This document shows positions 18,858-27,188 of a DNA stretch of 64,000 bases, piece by piece. The first letter of the stretch is position 1. Every line of letters begins with the position of its first letter. Both the position numbers and the translations under genes were made by a program. Location of the stretch: NCBI RefSeq assembly GCF_004944975.1, contig NZ_SPQG01000002.1, forward strand, positions 214,591-278,590, written 5' to 3'. The notes below the pieces were generated by a model, which had not been told where the DNA came from, searched no databases, and was given only the letters and a program-made list of their open reading frames with translations. This stretch comes from Halorhabdus amylolytica (GTDB lineage: Archaea > Halobacteriota > Halobacteria > Halobacteriales > Haloarculaceae).

Positions 18858-19994
18858 TCAGGCTTCCCTGGCCAGATCCTCCTGGACGTCGGTTCCACTG
18901 ACGTATGCGGCAAAGCGGACGCCGATCAGACTGACGAGGATCCCGGCCAGCAGGAACAGCGCGAGTCTGGCACTCGGTGAGACCGTGAAGCCCTCGATGA
19001 CGATCGGTCCGAAGTCGACCGTCGAGATCCGCACCGAGGAGAAGACGGCAGCCCGTTCGAGGAAGTACCCCGTCACGCCGCGAACCACGAGTCCGACTGC
19101 GACGACCCCGAACGGCAGGTTGAGATAGGCACTTCGGACGCCCTCCCGGCGGAGCAGTTCGTCGAGCAGCCGGCCGGTGCTCGCGGCCAGCGCGGCCGCC
19201 GTCAGCCACGGAACGCTGTCGAACCCGAAACGCATCGCCAGGATGACCTCGGCATCGGAAGCGGTCGCCGAGACTCCCAGCGCCCCGACGAACAGACCGA
19301 TCAACGTCAATCCCGCCGCGACGACGTACGTCACCAGCGACACTTGCCCGGAGTACAACGCCTCGTTGATCTGTCGGGGGAGATCGGCGACGTACTCGTC
19401 TATCCCGAGCCCTTTATAAAGCAACGCCAGTCCGACGGCTGCCGCGATCGCGCCGACGGTCATCGTCACGCTGTTGAGGACCAGAAGCAGGATCGGCAAC
19501 GCCAGCAGCGCCGCCCCGACGGGGACCAGGACGGTCTCACGGAGCTCCTCGTCGGCCATGAACTGCTTGAGGAGATAGTACGTCGACTCGATATCCCGGG
19601 ACTGGCGGACGATCACCCGATCGACGGCGTCGACAGGGATCCGGCTCTCGACGATCGGTACCAGGCGTTCGTCCTCCGGGCTATCGGTGACGACGATCGC
19701 GGAGTCCGGATCGTACGTCTCGAGCAGTTCGTCGGTCTGGCGGGCCACCGACCGGTCGACGCCGACGGTCTCACCACCCCCCGAGAGGACTGCGACTGTC
19801 ACCTCCTCACCGTCGTCTTCGAGATCACGCGTGATTCGAAGCCCTTCGAGGAGACAGTTCACGCGGCTGTCCTCGGGGTCGTCGATACCGAACTCCGTGA
19901 CTAACGATTCGACCGCTTCGAACCCAACTACCGGCGGGTCAGCCGCTCCCGCAAGATCACTCCCCCGGTCTACACACACCACCAGCGTGCTCAC
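18858..19994 (-). CDS. DUF373 family membrane protein
   Basis: A 378-residue archaeal protein. The N-terminal cytosolic half begins TLVVCVDRGSDLA and includes FGIDDPEDSRVNCLLEG and VAVLSGGGE; the C-terminal half has about six to seven hydrophobic segments (from LVPVGAALLALPILLLVL at about residue 155 to LFLLAGILVSLIGVRFAAYVSG). This matches DUF373, a widespread archaeal family of unknown role. Convergent or tandem genes nearby (DUF371, coiled-coil protein) are also archaeal conserved unknowns. Nothing odd was seen. Confidence 0.85.
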   Translation of the reverse strand: MSTLVVCVDRGSDLAGAADPPVVGFEAVESLVTEFGIDDPEDSRVNCLLEGLRITRDLEDDGEEVTVAVLSGGGETVGVDRSVARQTDELLETYDPDSAIVVTDSPEDERLVPIVESRIPVDAVDRVIVRQSRDIESTYYLLKQFMADEELRETVLVPVGAALLALPILLLVLNSVTMTVGAIAAAVGLALLYKGLGIDEYVADLPRQINEALYSGQVSLVTYVVAAGLTLIGLFVGALGVSATASDAEVILAMRFGFDSVPWLTAAALAASTGRLLDELLRREGVRSAYLNLPFGVVAVGLVVRGVTGYFLERAAVFSSVRISTVDFGPIVIEGFTVSPSARLALFLLAGILVSLIGVRFAAYVSGTDVQEDLAREA

Positions 19995-20063
19995 ATCCGG
20001 GAGGTAGCCGGGGATAGATAAAAATCCTCGTCACCCGTCCCACGCGACGATCGGTCGTCCCGC

Positions 20064-20954
20064 CTACAGCAGACCGGTCTTTTGCAGCTTCATCAGGTCC
20101 TCGGTATCCAAGGTCTCGCCGTCCTTGAACTGCTGGTAGATCTCTTCGGCTTCCTCGCGGGCGGCCTCCTTCTCCTCCTCGCGACGCGAGCGCTCCTCTT
20201 CTTCCTCTTTCTTGTCGAGTTCGCGCAGGCGCTTCTGGACGCGGACGAAGTCCTCGTGGTGCTGATCTGCGGCCTCCTGGGCCTCGACGAACTTCTCGTG
20301 CATCTCGTCGGCCTCGTCACGGATCTCGTCGGCCTCACGATAGGCCTCGATCATCTGGTTGTGATGCTCCTGAGCCTCGTCAGCCAACTCGGTCACCTTC
20401 TGGTGGTGCTGGCTGGCCTCCGAGCGGATCTCCTGGGCCTCGGCCTTGAGCTCGTCGACGTCGTCGGTCTGCTCTAACTTCTCCTTGCGCTCGGCGAGCT
20501 GTTCACGCTTGTTCTCGATCTTCTCGATGAGTTCCTGCTCCTCCTCGGAGTCGAGGACTTCCGTCTGCTGTTTGAACTCGAGATCCTCGATCTCCTCTTC
20601 GAGCTGGTCGACGCTCTTGCCCTCGTTGAGCTCCAGTTCCTCTTTCTTCTGTTCGACTTCCTCGAAGAGTTCGTTCGCCTCGGCGTTGAGCTCGTTGCGA
20701 CTTTCCTTGTGCTCCTGTACCTTCTCGTTGAGCTCGTCGCGCTTCTCGCGGTGTTCCTGGGCCTCGTCGACCTTCTCGCGAGTCTTGGCGTTGAGGTCGT
20801 CACGTTTCGAGGCGCGTTCGGAAGCCATCTGGTTGAGATCGTTGCGTCGATCTCTGAGCTGGCCGGCGAGCTTGATGAGCTCGCCCTTGGATTTGTTCTC
20901 GAGGTCTTCTTCGCTAACTGATACGTTCTTGGATTGGTCTATCGAATCTGTCAT
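20064..20954 (-). CDS. coiled-coil protein (COG1340-like)
   Basis: A 296-residue protein predicted to be almost entirely coiled coil, rich in Glu, Lys, Gln and His-Gln, with heptad-like runs from about residue 18 to 270 and no signal or membrane segment. Its layout (NELNEKVQEHKESRNELNAEANELFEEV, then QQKTEVLDSEEEQELIEKI-type segments) resembles the archaeal COG1340 coiled-coil family. That family is often described as phosphoserine-phosphatase-like, but no phosphatase motif is present here. A GAACGCT/AGCGTTC hairpin (21069-21085) and a CTTTAAAC box (about 21110-21118) upstream suggest a leader of about 130 nt. Confidence 0.8.
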   Translation of the reverse strand: MTDSIDQSKNVSVSEEDLENKSKGELIKLAGQLRDRRNDLNQMASERASKRDDLNAKTREKVDEAQEHREKRDELNEKVQEHKESRNELNAEANELFEEVEQKKEELELNEGKSVDQLEEEIEDLEFKQQTEVLDSEEEQELIEKIENKREQLAERKEKLEQTDDVDELKAEAQEIRSEASQHHQKVTELADEAQEHHNQMIEAYREADEIRDEADEMHEKFVEAQEAADQHHEDFVRVQKRLRELDKKEEEEERSRREEEKEAAREEAEEIYQQFKDGETLDTEDLMKLQKTGLL

Positions 20955-21201
20955 GGTTGACTCTCTGTGCCGTTCCCGCTCCGGCGTTCGACAGTACGGT
21001 CGCTACCGACCTGCTGGCGCCTGATAAGTAGCTTCCCTGTCATGCTGGGCGTCGCGCGATACTGCCGAACGCTCGAAGCGTTCAGGTATTTGCTACTACA
21101 CTGTCCCGTCGTTTAAAGATTCCGGTCACTCTGGTCCATGGGTCGCCATATCACGGGATCGGCGTTCAATTCGTGGGAATGTGAGATCCTACCACGGAGG
21201 T

Positions 21202-23061
21202 TTATAACGGATAGGTGTTCGTGACCGACCGGTCCGGCAGCGACAGCGATAGTTCGATCGTCTCCGCTTCCGGGGGGATCACGACTGTCGTTACCGGTTT
21301 CGTCTTGTTTCCTTCGAGGGATATTTCTTGCTCTCCGGACGTGCCGTCCGTCTTCCAGGCCAGCGTGGCGTCGACATCCGTGGGTCCGTCGTTGACGACG
21401 ACAACGTCCGACTCGACGCCCGGCCGGGGTTCGCTGAGCAACGCCTGGATCGGCTCGAAGGCATCCGCGAGGGCTTGCTGTGCCTGTTTGGGATCGCCCG
21501 CGTCGGTGTAGACGCCCATCCCCGCGCCTGCGGGGTCTCGCAGTGCGGACGCGACGAGAAGGTCCGTCCCGTGCAGGCGCAGTCGTTCGGTGATCGTTTC
21601 CAGGACGTCTTGCTGGTATGCCTGGGACGCTTCACGGTCCCTCTCGACACGTCGGTCGTGGATCGCCCGGTCGAAGCCCGCAACGTCGGTCGCGTCCGGG
21701 TCGCTACCCAGCGAGGCGGCGCCGTATTCGCCGACGACGTTTCCGAGTTGCGGGTACCGATCGAGCAACCAGTCGACGTCGGCCGCTTCGCCGTAACGCC
21801 AGCCAGGGTAAAGCGCCGTCGCGTCGTGATCGATGCCCGGTGATCCGATCACCGGCAACGCCAGGAAGTCTTCCGGGATCGCGCTCGCGACGTCGTCGGC
21901 TGCACCCCGGTCGTAGTCCCCACGCCACATCCGCCAGCGCAATCGCAGCCGATCCAGGGTCCCGGAACCGAGACCTCCTTCCCCGAGCGTGAACGGATCG
22001 TCGTGGACGCCGATCGCCGCGAGGCTCGGATGGTGGTCGTAGGTCTCGACCAGCCGGGTCAGCAGGTTCCGACCGCGTTCGATGTCGAACGGTCCGGGAC
22101 CGGTGAGCGGGAGGTCGCTCCAGACGAGCACGCCGGCGTCGTCGGCCGCCTCGAACACGTCGGGCCTGGGAACGTGAGCGTGAGGGCGCACGAGGTTCGC
22201 GTTGACCTCGATCGCGCGCTCGACGTCCGCGGGTTCGGAGACGAGCAGATTGACCCCGCGACCGGTCGTCTGACGGCCGTTGACGACGAGTCCGTCCCCC
22301 TCGTCGTACTCGATCGAACGTAGCCCTGTCGTCACTGTTCGTTCGTCCTCGCCGAGCTTCGCCCGCACCACGTAGCGGTCCTGTTCGCCCATGTCGTGGG
22401 GCCACCACAGCGCCGGATCCCTGATCTCGATCGTGTGCTCGACGGTGGTCTTCTCACCCGCCTGTGCCTCGACCGGCGCCCTATTCATCATGCCCCGGCC
22501 GCGTCGGTCCCCCTCCGGTTTCACCGAGAACGTCACCCGATCGTCAAGGTCGATCCCGGACAGAACCGTCGTCCGCACCTCGAAGCGTGCTCCCTCCTCG
22601 TCGATTCGCGGCCTGGCCGAGAGGTCGACGACGTGGTGGTCGCCGTACGTCTCGACGTCCGCCCCCCACCAGATACCGGGGACTGCCTCGTCGTCGGGGA
22701 CGAGGTCGCTCTCGTAGATTCCGCCGAACCGGTCCTCGGGGCGACGACACTCGACGAGCAGTTCGTTCTCGGCGGTCAGCGCTTCCCCGAGAGGAACCCG
22801 AAGCGGTTCGAAGTACGCGTCGTGTTCGGCTAGGAGCGATCCGTTCAACCAGAGCCGCGCATGCGCGTAAACCCCTTCGAGGACGAGCATCGCGTTCTCG
22901 TCCACGTCGGATCGGGGGTCGTCGAACGTAGTCCGGTAGACGACGGCATCGGCGTCGGCGAACCCCGACGGCTTTCCCGGGACCGTCACCGGCTCCCATG
23001 TCTCCGGCTCTGGGACGCCCTCGCCCGGTTCGACTTCCCCGGCACGCCACTCGTGAAACAT
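21202..23061 (-). CDS. glycoside hydrolase family 2-like protein, atypical active site
   Basis: A 619-residue cytosolic protein with the GH2 order: N-terminal jelly-roll sugar-binding domain (YRTTFDDP, LVLEGVYAHARLWLNGSLLAEHDAYFEPLRVPL), an immunoglobulin-like domain (LWWPHDMGEQDRYVVRAKL), then a barrel with GRGVNLL, NANLVRPHAHVPRPDVFEAADDAGVLVWSDLPL. At the place where active GH2 enzymes have (W/N)xxGNE the sequence is HPSLAAIGVHDDPF, so the acid/base Glu is not where expected, and the nucleophile region is also unclear (LGNVVGEYGAAS). It may be a non-classical or inactive member. No sugar transporter lies beside it. Confidence 0.75.
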   Translation of the reverse strand: MFHEWRAGEVEPGEGVPEPETWEPVTVPGKPSGFADADAVVYRTTFDDPRSDVDENAMLVLEGVYAHARLWLNGSLLAEHDAYFEPLRVPLGEALTAENELLVECRRPEDRFGGIYESDLVPDDEAVPGIWWGADVETYGDHHVVDLSARPRIDEEGARFEVRTTVLSGIDLDDRVTFSVKPEGDRRGRGMMNRAPVEAQAGEKTTVEHTIEIRDPALWWPHDMGEQDRYVVRAKLGEDERTVTTGLRSIEYDEGDGLVVNGRQTTGRGVNLLVSEPADVERAIEVNANLVRPHAHVPRPDVFEAADDAGVLVWSDLPLTGPGPFDIERGRNLLTRLVETYDHHPSLAAIGVHDDPFTLGEGGLGSGTLDRLRLRWRMWRGDYDRGAADDVASAIPEDFLALPVIGSPGIDHDATALYPGWRYGEAADVDWLLDRYPQLGNVVGEYGAASLGSDPDATDVAGFDRAIHDRRVERDREASQAYQQDVLETITERLRLHGTDLLVASALRDPAGAGMGVYTDAGDPKQAQQALADAFEPIQALLSEPRPGVESDVVVVNDGPTDVDATLAWKTDGTSGEQEISLEGNKTKPVTTVVIPPEAETIELSLSLPDRSVTNTYPL

Positions 23062-23205
23062 GGTTCACATCGCGGACGCCGCCGGCATATCCTTTACGTA
23101 CCCGGCCGGCGGACGGTTCCGGGATCCACCGGTTGCCGCCCGGCACTTTCACTTCCACTCCGGGGCCGGCGCGCATTCAAGGTGGTTCCGATCCTACTGA
23201 GATAT

Positions 23206-23358
23206 ATGATCGAATCGCTTACGCCGACCTGCGACTCCGACGACTGTGACCGCCCCCTTTCGGCTGAACAGCGCAGGATCGTCTACGAGTCCCCCGGCGG
23301 AACGCGCCACGTTTACGAGTGTGACTGCGGCGCAGTGACGGTCACTGTCCACCGGTGA
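23206..23358 (+). CDS. small zinc-finger-like protein
   Basis: A 50-residue frame with four to five cysteines: Cys9 and Cys14 in CDSDDC and Cys39 and Cys41 in CDCG, separated by a beta-rich stretch (RRIVYESPGGTRHVYE). Very short haloarchaeal proteins with two CxxC-like knuckles are common and several are expressed. It ends a few nucleotides past the GH2-like gene promoter region and lies 123 nt before the Dph6-like gene. The codon use and acidity fit a real gene. Function unknown. Confidence 0.6.
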   Translation: MIESLTPTCDSDDCDRPLSAEQRRIVYESPGGTRHVYECDCGAVTVTVHR

Positions 23359-23481
23359 GCTTTGGCGCGGTCACGGTCACACTCGACGACAGAGGTCCCT
23401 CGACCAGGATGACAGAGGTCCCTCACCCTCAAAGCCCTCTCAACCGGCAGGCCTAAATCCGACGGTTCGACTAGCCGGGAC

Positions 23482-24210
23482 ATGAACGACCACGGGGCGG
23501 GTGCGTGGCTGGCGCTGTTCTCCGGCGGCAAAGACTCTTCGTGGGCACTATATCGCGCCTTGCAGCGTGACCTCTCGGTTGAACGACTTGTCACGGTCCA
23601 CCCGCGAGGGGACTCTTACATGTATCACGTCCCGGCGACGGACCTGGCCCGACTCGCAGCCGAGAGTATCGGGATCGAGCTCGTCGAAGTCGAACCCGAC
23701 GACTTCGGGGCGGAAACCGTGATCGACGCGGGTAGACAGGGTGATGTGGAACTCGAACCTCTCGAGACGGCCGTCCGCGATCTCGACGCCGACCTGCCGG
23801 GCGGTGTGGCCGGGATCGTCGCGGGTGCCGTCGAAAGCGAGTACCAGACCTCCCGAATCGAGGGGCTCGCCGACCGCCTCGACGCCGAGCTGTTCGCCCC
23901 GCTGTGGCAACGTGACCCCGAGACCCTCGCACGGGAAATGTTGGCGGCGGGCTTCGAGATCCGGATCATCCAGGTTGCCGCCGCCGGCCTGGACGAGGCG
24001 TGGCTCGGCCGACGGCTCGACGAGGATGCCCTGGCGGAACTCCTCTCGCTCAACGAGGAGTATGGCGTTCACGTCCTCGGTGAGGGTGGGGAGTTCGAGA
24101 CCCTCGTCACTGACGGCCCACACATGGATCGACCGATCGAACTGACGTACGACTCCGAATGGGATGGGACGCGGGGCTCGATCCGGATCGAAGATGCCTG
24201 GCTGGGATAG
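23482..24210 (+). CDS. Dph6-like diphthine-ammonia ligase (PP-loop ATPase)
   Basis: A 242-residue ATP-PPi-loop enzyme expected to amidate diphthine on elongation factor 2, the last step of diphthamide synthesis. The PP-loop LFSGGKDSSWAL (about residues 12-24) is intact; other family signs are VAGIVAGAVESEYQ, ELFAPLWQRDPETLAREMLAAGFE and EYGVHVLGEGGEFETLVTDGP. Length is as expected for the archaeal short form. It is convergent with the sugar nucleotidyltransferase gene. Confidence 0.85.
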   Translation: MNDHGAGAWLALFSGGKDSSWALYRALQRDLSVERLVTVHPRGDSYMYHVPATDLARLAAESIGIELVEVEPDDFGAETVIDAGRQGDVELEPLETAVRDLDADLPGGVAGIVAGAVESEYQTSRIEGLADRLDAELFAPLWQRDPETLAREMLAAGFEIRIIQVAAAGLDEAWLGRRLDEDALAELLSLNEEYGVHVLGEGGEFETLVTDGPHMDRPIELTYDSEWDGTRGSIRIEDAWLG

Positions 24211-24240
24211 GTCGAGTCGACCCAACCCGGTCGTTCGTGA

Positions 24241-25209
24241 TCACGAACCGTTCGTGATCTGGGTATGCGCACCGATGAGCGCGCTAGCGAGGTCGAGGTT
24301 CTCGACGTGAGTGTCCCGGTCGATGATCGTATCGTGTATCTCACAGTCCCGAACCGTCGCGTCCGAGAAGATGATCGACCCTTCGACGGTCGAATCGACG
24401 ACCGTCGCGTCCGGGAGGACGTGTACGTTCTCCCCGATCTCGGAGTTCTCGACGGTTGCGCTGTCGGCGACGACGCTGTCGCCGTCCAGTGCCCACCGGA
24501 CCGAATCGAGGTAGCTCTCGGGTGTCCCGATGTCGAACCAGGCGCCGTCGAAGGTATAGGCGTCCACCGAACCGCGCTCGACCAGCCACTGGATGAACCA
24601 GCCGGGTTCGTCGGGGTTGTTGCCGCCGTCGAGGTACTCCTCGAAGCGTGCCTCCTCTGCCGGGAAAGCGTAGCAGGCGATCGACACGAGCGTGCTGTCT
24701 GGATCGTCGGGCTTCTCCTGGAAGTCGACGACGCGATCACCCTCGACGGTGATCAGGCCGTAGGACTTCGCCCGCTCGCGCGATCCGACATCGTAGGCCG
24801 CGAGCGTCGGCTCCCGGCACTGCTGGAAGGTGTCGAGGAAGTCACTCAGATCGAAACTAATGAGATTGTCCCCTGCGACGACCAGCAGGTCCTCCTCCTC
24901 CAGCCCTTCGCGGTCGACCAGCTGTGCCAGTGCCCCGACGACGCCGAACTTCTCGTCTTCCTCGACGGTTTCCTCGACCGAGAGCGTCGGCTTTTCAAAG
25001 TCAGTCTCGGCAATGTGGTCGAGGAAATCGTCTGCGAACCGTTCGTTCGTGGAGACGTAGACGTCCTCGATCCGGTCGTCGGCTTCGAGTTCCCCGAGAA
25101 TCCGGTCGATGACGGTCCGCTCTCCGATCGGGAGAAGCATCTTCGGTCGGTTACGCGTGACTGGCCAGAGGCGCGTCGCGTATCCTCCGGCGAGTACGAC
25201 GGCTTGCAT
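24241..25209 (-). CDS. sugar-phosphate nucleotidyltransferase
   Basis: Forms NDP-sugars from sugar 1-phosphate and NTP, for glycans or glycolipids. The 322-residue protein starts AVVLAGGYATRLWPVTRNRPKMLLPIGERTVID (nucleotide-binding loop and activating Arg/Lys), then VVAGDNLISFDLSDF (metal Asp), a core transferase ending near residue 230, and a C-terminal left-handed beta-helix tail (ADSATVENSEIGENVHVLPDATVVDSTVEGS). RfbA/GlmU-like members differ in base and sugar choice, which this sequence does not settle. It is divergent from the HTH-10 regulator gene, sharing a 174-nt promoter region. Confidence 0.85.
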   Translation of the reverse strand: MQAVVLAGGYATRLWPVTRNRPKMLLPIGERTVIDRILGELEADDRIEDVYVSTNERFADDFLDHIAETDFEKPTLSVEETVEEDEKFGVVGALAQLVDREGLEEEDLLVVAGDNLISFDLSDFLDTFQQCREPTLAAYDVGSRERAKSYGLITVEGDRVVDFQEKPDDPDSTLVSIACYAFPAEEARFEEYLDGGNNPDEPGWFIQWLVERGSVDAYTFDGAWFDIGTPESYLDSVRWALDGDSVVADSATVENSEIGENVHVLPDATVVDSTVEGSIIFSDATVRDCEIHDTIIDRDTHVENLDLASALIGAHTQITNGS

Positions 25210-25383
25210 ACCACCGGAGTCGTTGGCCCCGGTCTAAGTCCTTTTTCATTCGGTCGACCGACGTGTCCAACGCTCGCCGACGATGCGGACACATTTGCCG
25301 TGTCTAGTGCTGTTAACGACGTTTTCAGTCGATGGGAATGGCCCGATCCGTTATGGCCCGTCCGGCCCTATTTCGAATCAACA

Positions 25384-26022
25384 ATGCCGGGAATGCGTGC
25401 AGAAGTCGAGGTTCTTTCCCCGGACACCTGTCCGGTCGCGGAACTCTCCGAACGGGCCGAGGGACCGCTCACCTCCGTCTCGCGGGCGGGGCAGGACGCG
25501 GGGTCGATCACCGAGGAGTTCACTGCCAGCGGCGAGACGGACTTCTCGGACAATCGCCTCTCGCAGCTGTTCGAATACCGTTCGACTAACGTCTATCGGT
25601 TCCGGCACGAACCGCTGGATTGTGTCTGTGAGTTCGTCGAGGAAAACAGCCACCCGATCTCGGAGATCCGGGCCCAGGACGGCTCGTTGGTGCTCTCGTT
25701 ACACCTCACGGCGATTCAGGACCTCCGTGATCTCGTGACGGATCTCCGTGAGCGATACGGATCTGTCCGGATCCGATACCTGTTGCAGGTCGACAGCGAC
25801 GAGGAGGGTAGCACGGATGTCGTCCCGATCAACCGCAACCGGCTGACCGATCGCCAGCAGGAGGTCCTTGAGACGGCCTACCAGATGGGGTACTTCTCGT
25901 ACCCACGGGAAGCCAACGCGACCGACGTCGCCGCCGAACTGGGTATCGACTCCTCGACGTTCACTGAACACCTCGCGGCTGCCCAGTCGAAGCTGATGGA
26001 CGAATTGCTGACCGAACTGTGA
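25384..26022 (+). CDS. HTH-10 (bacterio-opsin activator-like) transcription regulator
   Basis: A 212-residue haloarchaeal regulator. The C-terminal third is a typical HTH-10 domain, LTDRQQEVLETAYQMGYFSYPREANATDVAAELGIDSSTFTEHLAAAQSKLMDELL; the N-terminal part is an unclassified sensor-like beta/alpha domain (VYRFRHEPLDCVCEFVEENSHPISEIRAQDGSLVLSLH). ATG codons at 25384 and 25393 are both possible; the frame is open far upstream but the extra region lies antisense to the nucleotidyltransferase. It could control the divergent nucleotidyltransferase gene, which is inference only. Confidence 0.85.
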   Translation: MPGMRAEVEVLSPDTCPVAELSERAEGPLTSVSRAGQDAGSITEEFTASGETDFSDNRLSQLFEYRSTNVYRFRHEPLDCVCEFVEENSHPISEIRAQDGSLVLSLHLTAIQDLRDLVTDLRERYGSVRIRYLLQVDSDEEGSTDVVPINRNRLTDRQQEVLETAYQMGYFSYPREANATDVAAELGIDSSTFTEHLAAAQSKLMDELLTEL

Positions 26023-26138
26023 TCTAAGTCCTCTTTTCGACGCCGTCGGTGATCTGTCCTCACCCGTTCGGGTGGGTTCTCGCACACTGGGAGTTTCGGA
26101 CGACCTTAAATAGCGACGACAGAGACCGTCCTAATGTC

Positions 26139-27053
26139 ATGGAAGTCGCAGACGCTGTCACCGAATTGATCGGGAACACGCCGTTGCTCCGACTCGACGA
26201 CGGGTCTGGAACGGCGGTGCTCGCCAAAGTCGAATCGTTCAATCCCTACTCGGTGAAGGATCGCATCGCGAGGTCGATGATCGAAGCTGCCGAGGAACAC
26301 GGCGAGATCACCGACGACACGGTTGTCATCGAGCCGACGAGCGGCAACACGGGGATCGGGCTGGCAAGCGTCTGTGCCGCAAAGGGCTACGATCTCGTGC
26401 TTGCCATGCCCGAGTCCATGAGTGAGGAGCGCCGCCAGTTACTTGCCGGACTCGGGGCGGAACTCGAGTTGACCGACGCTGATGGCGGTATGAGCGGCGC
26501 GATCGATCGAGCCCACGAACTCGCCGCGGAGTACGACGACGCGTTCGTTCCCCAGCAGTTCGACAACCCCGCGAACCCGGCCGCCCACCGGGAGACGACT
26601 GGGCCTGAGTTGTGGGACGCCACTGACGGGGAACTCGACGCGTTCGTGGCCGGGATCGGCACCGGCGGGACGATCACGGGCGTCGGGGAGTTTCTCCGCG
26701 AGGAGGTCGAGGCCGACGTCGACGTCGTCGGGATCGAACCGGCCGAGTCGGCTGTCCTCTCCGGCGAAGAACCCGGCAGTCACGGTATCCAAGGTATCGG
26801 CGCCGGGTTCGTGCCCGAGATCCTACGGACTGAACTGCTCGACGAGGTCGTCACCGTCGAGCGCGAGGAGTCGATCGCAGAGGCTCGCCGGATCGCCCGC
26901 GAGGAGGGTCTCGCCGTCGGGATCTCCTCGGGTGCCGCGTCACTCGCCGCGAAACGGGTCGCCGAGGGGTATCCAGACGACGCCGTCGTCGCCACCGTCC
27001 TCCCTGACACTGGCGAACGCTACCTCTCGACGGACCTTTTCGAGGAGATCTGA
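26139..27053 (+). CDS. cysK: cysteine synthase (PLP-dependent, CysK/CysM type)
   Basis: Makes cysteine from an activated serine and sulfide. The 304-residue fold-type II PLP enzyme has LIGNTPLLRL, the Schiff-base Lys40 in NPYSVKDRIA, the SGNTGIGLA phosphate/substrate loop (about residue 70), GIGTGGTITGVG, and GIQGIGAGFVPEIL. The ATG at 26139 follows a TTAAATA box (26106-26112) by about 30 nt, which fits leaderless transcription and excludes the longer in-frame start. Cystathionine beta-synthase-like activity cannot be excluded. Confidence 0.9.
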   Translation: MEVADAVTELIGNTPLLRLDDGSGTAVLAKVESFNPYSVKDRIARSMIEAAEEHGEITDDTVVIEPTSGNTGIGLASVCAAKGYDLVLAMPESMSEERRQLLAGLGAELELTDADGGMSGAIDRAHELAAEYDDAFVPQQFDNPANPAAHRETTGPELWDATDGELDAFVAGIGTGGTITGVGEFLREEVEADVDVVGIEPAESAVLSGEEPGSHGIQGIGAGFVPEILRTELLDEVVTVEREESIAEARRIAREEGLAVGISSGAASLAAKRVAEGYPDDAVVATVLPDTGERYLSTDLFEEI

Positions 27054-27188
27054 TCAGTTCGAACGCCCGAGAGCGCGATATTTCCGTTCTCTCCGACAGC
27101 TCCGGCCCGAAATCGCGTTTGTGAACGTTCCTACCTGTCCGCATCAATCTATAAGTATCGTCCGTCTGTATAAGTAAACGGAAATACT

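Noticed and set aside
23388..23424. 14-bp direct repeat before the Dph6-like gene
   Set aside because: Too short and isolated to support a function.
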